Below, piece by piece: positions 44,369-53,008 of a stretch of 64,000 nt of DNA. Origin of the DNA: Ruegeria conchae. Its GTDB lineage: Bacteria; Pseudomonadota; Alphaproteobacteria; Rhodobacterales; Rhodobacteraceae. Within the stretch, counting starts at the first letter, position 1, and every line of letters begins with the position of its first letter. Made by a program: the position numbers and the translations under genes. The notes under the pieces are model-generated. The model searched no databases. It was not told the origin of the DNA and saw only the letters and a program-made list of their open reading frames with translations. The stretch is taken from assembly GCF_000192475.1 (NCBI RefSeq), contig NZ_AEYW01000013.1:468507-532506 (forward strand). The letters run 5' to 3'.

Positions 44369-44929
44369 TCAGTCACCACGCAGCAGGGCAGCAACACCGG
44401 TCCGGGCGATTTCGATTAGCCCTAGAGGGCGCATCAGGTCAGCAAACGCATCGATCTTGTCTGGCGCGCCGGTGATTTCAAAAATGAATGAATTCAGCGT
44501 GCTATCGACCACATTGGCGCGGAAAATATCGGCCAGACGCAACGCCTCGACCCGTTTGTCTCCTTCGCCGACAACCTTGATAATCGCCAGTTCGCGCTCG
44601 ACCGAGGCGCCTTCCACGGTCAGATCATGGACATCGCGAACTGAGACGATGCGCCCGAGCTGCGCCTTTATCTGTTCGATGACCTGCGGGGTGCCGGTGG
44701 TGACAATCGTGATCCGGCTCAGGTGGCCTGTATGATCCACCTCGGCGACCGTGAGGCTTTCGATGTTATAGCCGCGGCCCGAGAACAGTCCGATCACCCG
44801 CGCCAGAACGCCCGGTTCGTTTTCAACCAGAACAGCAATTGTATGCTGTTCCTGCACGTCCGAGAAAGTTGGGCGTAGGTTGTAAGCAGAATGGCGAGTT
44901 GCGCCTTTTTTGATTTGTAGGGCAGACAT
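44369..44929 (-). CDS. ilvH: Acetolactate synthase small (regulatory) subunit
   Basis: 186 residues. It binds branched-chain amino acids, usually valine, and controls the large subunit. N-terminal ACT domain: HTIAVLVENEPGVLARVIGLFSGRGYNIESLTV (recognisable by NEPGVLARV and RGYNIESL), then a second ACT-like C-terminal domain. Length is normal. It lies 67 bases after ilvB on the same strand, the usual order, and is co-transcribed with it from the attenuated promoter. Confidence 0.96.
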   Translation of the reverse strand: MSALQIKKGATRHSAYNLRPTFSDVQEQHTIAVLVENEPGVLARVIGLFSGRGYNIESLTVAEVDHTGHLSRITIVTTGTPQVIEQIKAQLGRIVSVRDVHDLTVEGASVERELAIIKVVGEGDKRVEALRLADIFRANVVDSTLNSFIFEITGAPDKIDAFADLMRPLGLIEIARTGVAALLRGD

Positions 44930-44996
44930 TTACGTCCCTTTCATCATCTTTCGATGGCCGGGCACCGAAGCGCCCGACAAAATTCGTCGAATTTTG

Positions 44997-46748
<1,752 letters not shown>

Positions 46749-46788
46749 CTGCTTTGCTCCGTTCGCGACATGTGTCTTGCGTGTTGCC

Positions 46789-46817
46789 AAAAAAAAGCCC
46801 CCGAGATTTTCGGAGGC
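46789..46817 (-). terminator. Attenuator terminator in the ilvB leader
   Basis: On the minus strand GCCTCCGA pairs with TCGGGGGC (seven Watson-Crick pairs and one G-T) around a five-base loop, followed by eight T residues. It lies between the leader peptide and ilvB, 41 bases before the ilvB start. GCGCATGGG at codons 12-14 of the leader peptide (46850-46858) can pair with CCCATGCGC at 46816-46824, whose last two bases enter this stem, giving a competing antiterminator. Confidence 0.88.
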
Positions 46818-46842
46818 GCATGGGTTCGATTATGGTTTACCG

Positions 46843-46890
46843 TTACCGGCCCATGCGCGTGTTTCCTACGATTACGACTAGCGCTTTCAT
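46843..46890 (-). CDS. Branched-chain amino acid leader peptide of ilvBH
   Basis: A 15-residue peptide, MKALVVIVGNTRMGR, begins at ATG 46890 nine bases after AAGGAG (46900-46905). Codons 4-8 are CTA GTC GTA ATC GTA, that is Leu-Val-Val-Ile-Val, the three end products of the pathway; CTA and GTA are likely rare codons in this GC-rich genome. An intrinsic terminator follows. Ribosome stalling at these codons when charged tRNA is short would leave codons 12-14 free to form the antiterminator. This is the textbook layout of an ilv attenuator; function is inferred. Confidence 0.88.
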   Translation of the reverse strand: MKALVVIVGNTRMGR

Positions 46891-46921
46891 CGCCAGAGGC
46901 TCCTTCTTTGCGTGCAGGGAC

Positions 46922-46948
46922 ATTATGTTTGAGGGGAAGGGGCGTCAA
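46922..46948 (-). promoter_or_regulatory. Predicted promoter of the ilvB leader
   Basis: On the minus strand TTGACG (46943-46948) and CATAAT (46922-46927) are separated by 15 bases, or 16 if the -10 is taken as ATAATG. The spacing is short but the hexamers are good, and the position gives a leader of about 170 bases before ilvB. The rest of the 383-base gap up to 47173 contains AT-rich sequence and an eight-base inverted repeat (47076-47083 with 47108-47115). Confidence 0.5.
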
Positions 46949-47173
46949 CAGGCAAATACAAAAATATTGTAAGTCAGTGTTTATATTTTTTGTTACTTTA
47001 TTGCGCAAAATGACGCAGATCGAGAAACATCCGTGAAATTTGGGTGAAATTTTGAGTGCATGACGTAGCGTGAGGCTGGTCTGATTGCGTCAGGTCCATG
47101 TCTGAAACAGACCAGAGCAACCCCCGATGCTGAGGCAGGCTGATGAAAACAGCACTACATCGGGAGGTCAGAC

Positions 47174-48019
47174 ATGTTGCACGATCTTGTAGATTTAGGG
47201 CGATATCCGATCGATCGGCCTGACTCCTATGGATATAGGCAGTTGATTGCGGACCTGCGTCGGGATCTGGATGTTGATGGATGTGCAGTCCTGCCGTCCT
47301 TTGTGCATGAAGAGGGATTGGAAAAACTGATTGCCGAGGCCGACGAGGTCGCTCCCAAGGCGCATCGGTCATTCAATCGCACGAATGCCTATTTCACTCA
47401 GGACGACCCGAGCTTTGGTATCGGGCATCCGATCCGACGGTTTTTCGACCGGTCCAATGCCTTTGTGCCAGCGGATAACTTTGCAGCCTCAAGCCCTTTG
47501 CGACGTATTTACGAGTATGAAGGTTTCATGCCCTTCATCCGCGAGGCGCTGAACGAGCCAGAGGATCGGTTCTTTAGATATGACGATCCGTTGGCGGACG
47601 CGATCATCAATGTGGTCGAGAAGGGAGGCGGCTTTCCGTGGCATTTCGACACCAATAATTACACTGTGACGCTGGCAATTCAGAATGGTGAAGCAGGCGG
47701 TGCGTTCGAATATGCAGCCAACCTGCGGACCAGTGAGGACGAAAATTTTAATGGCGTCGCTGCGATTTTGGATGGCAGCAGGAGGGGTGTGCACCAACTG
47801 GAACTGCAACCAGGAGACCTGCAGATTTTCAAAGGGCGTTATGCCTTGCACCGGGTTGCTCCGGTCGAGGGCGACCGCAAACGCTATGTCGGAATTTTTT
47901 CATTTGTAGAAACCGAAGGGATGTGCGGCGGGGTTGAGCGTACACGGCAACTTTATGGTCGGGTTTTGCCCCAACATTACGCGCGTGCCGGGCTTCGGGA
48001 TGACGAATTGCTGGATTGA
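47174..48019 (+). CDS. Fe(II)/2-oxoglutarate-dependent oxygenase, HalD/BesD-like (second copy)
   Basis: 281 residues, ATG 47174 after GGGAGG. Same layout as the gene at 11852-12631: the opening LVDLGRYPID matches IVDLTTYPIE, the iron triad is H157-x-D159 (PWHFDTNNYTVTLAIQ) and H226 (GRYALHRVAP), and R237 is the likely 2-oxoglutarate anchor. A Phe-Glu-Tyr segment (GGAFEYAANLR) aligns with GGSFEYVRDMR of the paralogue. HxD instead of HxG predicts hydroxylation, not halogenation. It is followed after 51 bases by a VOC-family gene on the same strand. Substrate not known; amino acids are a guess from the family. Confidence 0.75.
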   Translation: MLHDLVDLGRYPIDRPDSYGYRQLIADLRRDLDVDGCAVLPSFVHEEGLEKLIAEADEVAPKAHRSFNRTNAYFTQDDPSFGIGHPIRRFFDRSNAFVPADNFAASSPLRRIYEYEGFMPFIREALNEPEDRFFRYDDPLADAIINVVEKGGGFPWHFDTNNYTVTLAIQNGEAGGAFEYAANLRTSEDENFNGVAAILDGSRRGVHQLELQPGDLQIFKGRYALHRVAPVEGDRKRYVGIFSFVETEGMCGGVERTRQLYGRVLPQHYARAGLRDDELLD

Positions 48020-48070
48020 GTTAAGCGAGAGGCTAGACTGGCCACCATATTATCTGCGGAGAAACCATTA

Positions 48071-48451
48071 ATGTCGCAAATACTGCAACTCACACCATTT
48101 GTTCTTTGTTCGTCTTTGGACACGCAGATTGAGTTTTATTGCAAGAAGCTGGGATTTACCTGCAATTTCAGGCAGGAGAACTATGCGTTTCTAAGGTTGG
48201 ATCAAGTTGCCATTCGTTTATTGGAATGCCCGCCGCGATCGGATGGTAAACCATTGGGTGATAACCAATCCTTCTATATTGATGTCGACGGAATTGATGA
48301 GCTTTATGAAGAGATGAAAGGGCAGTTGGCCGATTTGCCAGAAGGCCGCGTGCGCCCGCCTTTCGATCAGCCCTATCAGCAGCGCGAATTTCATGTGATC
48401 GACGAAGATGGAACGCTGATCTTCTTTGGTCAGGACATTCGCCCCAGGTAA
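48071..48451 (+). CDS. VOC-family (glyoxalase/bleomycin resistance) protein
   Basis: 126 residues. The N-terminal part (LTPFVLCSSLDTQIEFYCKKLGFTCNF) and the C-terminal part (QREFHVIDEDGTLIFFGQDI) form the paired beta-alpha-beta-beta-beta units of the vicinal oxygen chelate fold; Glu/His metal positions are partly visible. The family covers resistance proteins and metal-dependent enzymes, and the substrate cannot be told. Its position 51 bases after the oxygenase gene suggests a common transcript that ends at the hairpin 28 bases downstream. Confidence 0.82.
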   Translation: MSQILQLTPFVLCSSLDTQIEFYCKKLGFTCNFRQENYAFLRLDQVAIRLLECPPRSDGKPLGDNQSFYIDVDGIDELYEEMKGQLADLPEGRVRPPFDQPYQQREFHVIDEDGTLIFFGQDIRPR

Positions 48452-48478
48452 CCGGGCATGGCTCCCGCCCGTAATCAA

Positions 48479-48500
48479 CGCGCCATTCGGCGCGCCTTTT
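48479..48500 (+). terminator. Intrinsic terminator after the VOC gene
   Basis: CGCGCC-ATTC-GGCGCG forms a six-pair GC stem, followed by CC and four T residues. It lies between the VOC gene and the convergent response regulator gene. Confidence 0.7.
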
Positions 48501-48534
48501 CCGGTTGGGCCGGGCAGCGCGTATCGCGCTGCGG

Positions 48535-49182
48535 TCAGAGCCCGGGGCTGGTGCCCTGCAGAACGCCGTGTTCCAGCGCATAGCGGGTCAAACCGGCAGT
48601 CGAAGAGATCCCCAGTTTACGTTTGATATTCTTACGGTGGGTTTCGACCGTGCGGACAGAAATATCCAGAGACTGTGCGACTTCTTTGTTGGATTTGCCC
48701 TGCGCGAGTTCCAGCAAGATGGTCTGTTCGCGCCCGGTTAGCGCTTCACGCGTGTCACCTTCTTTCGGTTCCAAAGAACCTCTGGCGCCGGTGCAGAGAT
48801 AGCGCTCGCCACGCATCACCGCGTCGATAGCTTGCTTGATTTCTTCGGTCGGAACGTCCTTGAGGATATAGCCCTTGGCTCCGTGACTGAGCGCCGTCGA
48901 GATATATTCGGGACTGTCGTGCATTGATAGGATCAGAATGCGGGTTTCAGGCAGGCGTTCCAAGATAATCTCAGTGGCGTTGAGCCCGCTGAGACCGGGC
49001 ATGTTGAGATCCATCAGGATCACGTCTGGTTCGAGCTGGGTCGCCTGATCAACCGCCTCTTGCCCGTTTGAGAGCGTGCCAACCACGTCTATTTCATCAA
49101 AGCTTTCCAGTAGTGACTGAATGCCTTCGGCGACCATGGGATGATCGTCGACTATAAGTACACGGGTGGTCGTGTCGGACAT
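48535..49182 (-). CDS. NarL/LuxR-type response regulator
   Basis: 215 residues. Receiver domain (1-120) with the acidic pair D12-D13, phosphoacceptor D58 (VILMDLNMPG) and Lys of KGYILKDVP; output domain with LuxR-type helix-turn-helix (about 148-205, LTGREQTILLELAQGKSNKEVAQSLDISVRTVETHRKNIKRKLG in the family pattern, here cited by KSNKEVAQSL and RTVETHRKNI). Its ATG overlaps the sensor kinase stop by one base (TGATG). Presumed target is the divergent TRAP operon about 1.7 kb away, or other uptake genes. Confidence 0.93.
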   Translation of the reverse strand: MSDTTTRVLIVDDHPMVAEGIQSLLESFDEIDVVGTLSNGQEAVDQATQLEPDVILMDLNMPGLSGLNATEIILERLPETRILILSMHDSPEYISTALSHGAKGYILKDVPTEEIKQAIDAVMRGERYLCTGARGSLEPKEGDTREALTGREQTILLELAQGKSNKEVAQSLDISVRTVETHRKNIKRKLGISSTAGLTRYALEHGVLQGTSPGL

Positions 49183-50615
49183 CAGAGACCGGCCTTTCGT
49201 TTTGGCGTTGGATCTTCCTGCGGTGGGAGCATATGGCTGAGTGGCAGGCTGACTTCAATCACAGTGCCGCTTTGTCCGCCGCGAGAGGAGAGGATACGCA
49301 GGCTGCCGTCAAGCTGCTCAATCCGCTCTTGCATGTTGCGCAATCCGATCCCGGCGCTGACTTGACCGGGTTCGCTACGCAATCCGCGGCCATTGTCGGT
49401 GATCCGCATCGTGGCGCCTTTCTTATGACCCCGCAGATCTATGGTAACACGGGTCGCGCCTGAGTGGCGCTCGATATTGGTCAGGGCTTCCTGTGCAATC
49501 CTATAAAGGGCGATCTTGCTGTCCTGATCCAGCCGGTTACGGAATACGACTGTCGAAAACTCGGTCTCGATCCCGGTGCGTTCGCTGAAGTCGTCTGTTA
49601 GTGCTTTTAGGGCAGGCCCAAGACCCAGATCGTCCAGAACGCCGGGGCGCAGATCGCGGCTAATACGGCGGACCTCGGTGATGGCGGTGGCCAGATTATC
49701 GATACCTGTTTGCAGCGGAGCTTGCGCGGCTGCGTCGTCTCCGCGGCCCAACCGTCGACGGGCATTGTCCAGCGCATAACGGACGCCGACCAGTATTTGG
49801 CTGATGCCATCGTGCAATTCACGGGCGACACGCCCGCGCTCTTCCTCTTGGGTATCAAGCACGCGCTGGGTCAGTTCCTTCAGTTTGGCGTCAGCCAACC
49901 TGCGTTCGCGAAAATTCAGCAACATTCCGGATGCAAAGACGATCAGTACGGCTGCAAGAACGATACCCCCGATATAGAGGAATGTGCGCTGCACGCGCGC
50001 CTCGACCTCGGCCCGTGCGTTGGCGACTGTGGCGACGATATCGTCGATGAAAACGCCTGTGCCCACCACCCAACGCCAATCCTGAAGGCCGACGACATAG
50101 GCGATCATCTGCGCCTCTTCCCCGGTTGAAGGCTTTTGCCACATAAAGCTGTGCCATCCTGCGCCTTGGCGGGCGAGGCTTATGAACTCATCCACAATGG
50201 GCGTGCCATCACTATCCGTTAGGCCAACCCAGTTGCGGTTGATAAACTCGGTCTGGCGCGGGCTGACCAGATTGTTGCCGTCATAATCGTAGACGAAGAA
50301 GAACCCGTCTTTGCCGTAGATCATCGCCGAAAGGATTTGCGTGACCAGGTTCTTCGCCACCTCGTCATCGGGCGAGGCGCGGCCGTAGATATAGGCAAAC
50401 CCGTTGCGCGCCTGTGTGACGTAGTTGCGCAGTTCGTCCTTCTTGGCTTCGATCAGGCGGCGTTCAAGCGCTTGGATCTCGCTTTCAGCGGTTGCGCGGG
50501 ATTCATATGCGACCACCAAGGCGATCGCAGCCACCGCCGCGATCAATGGGATGGCAGCGACCAGCGACAATTTCTGCGCGTAGGTCAGCGAGATGAGATT
50601 CCGGAAACCTCTCAT
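49182..50615 (-). CDS. Cache-domain sensor histidine kinase (HisKA_3 type)
   Basis: 477 residues from ATG 50615. Two membrane helices (LSLVAAIPLIAAVAAIALVVAY, about 16-37, and IGGIVLAAVLIVFASGMLLNF, about 230-250) enclose a periplasmic single Cache domain (YGKDGFFFVYDYDGNNLVSP and GWHSFMWQKPSTGE are typical of sCache_2). The cytoplasmic part has HisKA_3 with the phosphorylated His in RELHDGISQILVGVRYALD and an HATPase_c domain (DNGRGL, GIGLRNMQERIEQLDG). Cache_2 sensors often detect small carboxylates. It is divergent from a TRAP transporter operon, with 246 bases between, which suggests that it senses the substrate of that transporter. Confidence 0.93.
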   Translation of the reverse strand: MRGFRNLISLTYAQKLSLVAAIPLIAAVAAIALVVAYESRATAESEIQALERRLIEAKKDELRNYVTQARNGFAYIYGRASPDDEVAKNLVTQILSAMIYGKDGFFFVYDYDGNNLVSPRQTEFINRNWVGLTDSDGTPIVDEFISLARQGAGWHSFMWQKPSTGEEAQMIAYVVGLQDWRWVVGTGVFIDDIVATVANARAEVEARVQRTFLYIGGIVLAAVLIVFASGMLLNFRERRLADAKLKELTQRVLDTQEEERGRVARELHDGISQILVGVRYALDNARRRLGRGDDAAAQAPLQTGIDNLATAITEVRRISRDLRPGVLDDLGLGPALKALTDDFSERTGIETEFSTVVFRNRLDQDSKIALYRIAQEALTNIERHSGATRVTIDLRGHKKGATMRITDNGRGLRSEPGQVSAGIGLRNMQERIEQLDGSLRILSSRGGQSGTVIEVSLPLSHMLPPQEDPTPKRKAGL

Positions 50616-50861
50616 GATCGAATCGATACGCAAGCCGCAGCGAAATTGCAAAAAGATTGGTTGATCAGTGACCTCAGGCAACGCGATTTAGCGCTGGGCA
50701 CGCGAAATCAGCCCGAATTGCGCCCTCAAATCCAAAAAAATCTGACTGGCTACGTAGTAGTAGGTATTCACATTCATGTGTGCGGAACTAGGCTAACGCG
50801 CACTGGAAACGATCGACCCGGCATCACCCGGGGAATGAATATGAAGGGGAGGATCACTCAT

Positions 50862-51944
50862 ATGGATCGTCGTAAGTTTCTAAAAACATCGGCACTGGGC
50901 GGCTCGGCTGCTGCAGCCACCACGCTGGCAGCGCCCGCCTATGCGCAGGGCAAGCGCACGCTGACTATGGTCACCTCGTGGGGCCGTGGCCTTGCAGGCG
51001 TGTTCGACAGCGCGCAGCGTTGTGCTGACAGCATCACCACGATGTCGGATGGTAACCTGAACGTTGAAATCAAAGCAGCCGGTGAATTGGTTGGCGCGTT
51101 TGAAGTGTTTGATGCGGTGTCGTCTGGTCAGGCCGATATGTACCACGCGGCAGACTACTACTTTGTGGGTCAGCATCCGGGCTATGCCTTCTTCACAGCT
51201 GTTCCCTTCGGAATGACAGCGCAGGAAATGGTCAACTGGTACTACCAGGATGGCGGCATGGAGCTGCACGATGAGCTGGGCGAAATCTTCGGCCTGAAAT
51301 CCTTCCTGGCTGGTAACACTGGCGCGCAGGCAGGTGGCTGGTACTCGAAAGAGATCAACAGCCCCGAAGACTTCAATGGCCTGAAGTTCCGTATGCCGGG
51401 TCTTGGCGGCAAAGCGCTGGGTAAACTGGGTGCATCCGTCCAGAACATTCCGGGCTCGGAAGTGTATCAGGCGCTGTCATCCGGCGCGATTGACGGAACC
51501 GAGTGGATTGGTCCATGGGCCGATGAAAAGGCTGGTTTCCAGGAAATCACCAAAGTCTACTACACTGCTGGTTTCCATGAGCCGAATGCAGGTCTGTCGC
51601 TTGCAACCAACCGCGAGGTGTTTGATAGCCTGACGGCAGCACAACAAAAGATCATCGAAATCGCGGCCGGCGAATGCCATCAGTGGAATCTGTCGCAATT
51701 CCTGGCCAACAACGGTGCCGCACTGCAGCGTCTGCAGTCGGGCGGTGTTAAGGTCATGGAATTCCCGGACAGCGTTTGGGATGCGTTTGGCGCAGCCAGC
51801 CAGGAAGTTCTGGACGAGAACATGGGCGACGAGCTGTTCAAGAAAATCCACGACAGTGCAGTTGCGTCCTCGACATCGTCGGCGGGTTGGCTGGACTTGT
51901 CGTCGGGTGTTTACACCGCTCAGCGCAACCGCGTTCGCGGCTAA
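50862..51944 (+). CDS. TRAP transporter solute-binding protein (DctP type)
   Basis: 360 residues from ATG 50862 (GGGGAGGA eight bases upstream; the frame is open further back but without support). A twin-arginine signal MDRRKFLKTSALGGSAAAATTLAAPAYAQ directs it to the periplasm by Tat (written here as MDRRKFLKTS...APAYAQ). The DctP fold is clear: WYYQDGGMELHDEL, LKFRMPGLGGKAL, PGSEVYQALSSGAIDGTEWIGP with the conserved Arg and Trp/Glu, and LSLATNREVF. Its overall sequence is like the TakP / lactate / 2-oxoacid-binding subgroup, but ligand assignment is only a guess. A stable hairpin separates it from the membrane subunit genes. Confidence 0.93.
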   Translation: MDRRKFLKTSALGGSAAAATTLAAPAYAQGKRTLTMVTSWGRGLAGVFDSAQRCADSITTMSDGNLNVEIKAAGELVGAFEVFDAVSSGQADMYHAADYYFVGQHPGYAFFTAVPFGMTAQEMVNWYYQDGGMELHDELGEIFGLKSFLAGNTGAQAGGWYSKEINSPEDFNGLKFRMPGLGGKALGKLGASVQNIPGSEVYQALSSGAIDGTEWIGPWADEKAGFQEITKVYYTAGFHEPNAGLSLATNREVFDSLTAAQQKIIEIAAGECHQWNLSQFLANNGAALQRLQSGGVKVMEFPDSVWDAFGAASQEVLDENMGDELFKKIHDSAVASSTSSAGWLDLSSGVYTAQRNRVRG

Positions 51945-51965
51945 TAGTCTATATATCGATCAAAC

Positions 51966-51994
51966 GGTTTCCCCGCGTTCGCGGGGGAACCTTT
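51966..51994 (+). terminator. Strong hairpin between dctP-type and dctQ-type genes
   Basis: GGTTTCCCCGCG (51966-51977) pairs with CGCGGGGGAACC (51980-51991) over a two-base loop, 12 pairs with one G-T, followed by TTT. It lies 22 bases after the binding-protein stop codon. It probably stops part of the transcription or protects the 3' end of the binding-protein message, so that the binding protein is made in excess over the permease. Confidence 0.75.
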
Positions 51995-52064
51995 CCCGTT
52001 GCACATAAGCGGTTCGGACATGCCGCAATAATCAAACGTGCAACCGATACGACCTGGGGACAAC

Positions 52065-52991
52065 ATGCAGGACGAAAACGGTATCTCGTTCTTCGGCGCC
52101 CTGTGGAATGGACTGATATGGTTCATTCAGAACATTGCCGAAGCCTTCTATAATTTCGGATACGCCATCACGCATCCGCAGCTCTGGCTGGACTGGTCGA
52201 ACAAAGAAGCAATCATGCGCTTTGTTTATTATGGCGGGTCTGTCGAGTTCTTCTTCGTGATCTTTGCGCTGTTTCTGGTGCTGACGGCTATTGGCCTCTA
52301 CTACCGGAACTTCATGTGGGGAATGGTGCGCGGGCTTGAGGGCTTCGCCAACACCACTGGTCGGTTCTTTGCATGGGCAGGTCTTCTGATGGTGATTCAG
52401 CAGATCGTTATCGTATTCATGCAGCGGGTGTTCACGCGGCCAGATATGTCCTTTGGTCTGGGTATCCCTTTTCAGATGGATATCAGTTGGTTTGCCGAAG
52501 AACTTAAACTTTATAACGCCATGGTTGTCTGCCTTTGCTGCACCTACACGTTTGTGCAGGGCGGTCATGTACGCGTTGACCTGATCTATGCCGGGATCAG
52601 CCACAAGGCCAAGCGCGTCGTTGATATGTGCGGAGCGGTCCTGTTCATGATGCCCATGGCCGTGCTGACTTGGATGTATGGCTGGTATTTCATGTGGCGG
52701 CACCTGATTGTGCCAAAACCCTCGGCCAGCGACACGCTGGACAGGCTTGTGGCCAAGTCCCGCGCGCTACGCTGGAACGTGGAAACCATCGGGTTCAGCC
52801 CCAATGGGTTCAATGCCTACTTCCTGTTCAAAATCCTGCTGGTGGCCTTTGCCGCCATGGTGTTCCTGCACGCGATTGCGTTCCTGTATCGTTCGTATCT
52901 GGAATACGTGGAAGGGCCGGAAAGTGAAGGAAAATACCTCGACAAGGACAGCCTTGGCGAAGGTGAAGAAGCCTACGAAGGCGCGCATTAG
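52065..52991 (+). CDS. TRAP transporter small membrane subunit (DctQ type)
   Basis: 308 residues from ATG 52065, considerably longer than the usual 160-200 of DctQ. The core of four membrane helices is visible (FFFVIFALFLVLTAIGLYY, FFAWAGLLMVIQQIVIVFMQ, ELKLYNAMVVCLCCTYTFVQGGHVRVDLIYA, AVLFMMPMAVLTWMYGWYFMWR, here cited by their cores), with GGHVRVDLIY as the DctQ signature. Extra N-terminal and C-terminal parts (last 90 residues with another helix) account for the length. It ends 17 bases before the large subunit gene. Confidence 0.9.
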   Translation: MQDENGISFFGALWNGLIWFIQNIAEAFYNFGYAITHPQLWLDWSNKEAIMRFVYYGGSVEFFFVIFALFLVLTAIGLYYRNFMWGMVRGLEGFANTTGRFFAWAGLLMVIQQIVIVFMQRVFTRPDMSFGLGIPFQMDISWFAEELKLYNAMVVCLCCTYTFVQGGHVRVDLIYAGISHKAKRVVDMCGAVLFMMPMAVLTWMYGWYFMWRHLIVPKPSASDTLDRLVAKSRALRWNVETIGFSPNGFNAYFLFKILLVAFAAMVFLHAIAFLYRSYLEYVEGPESEGKYLDKDSLGEGEEAYEGAH

Positions 52992-53008
52992 GGACGGAGA
53001 ACCAGACA

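Noticed and set aside
47076..47115. Inverted repeat CTGGTCTG...CAGACCAG upstream of the second oxygenase gene
   Set aside because: Only eight bases per arm with a 24-base spacer; too weak alone to call an operator or a terminator.
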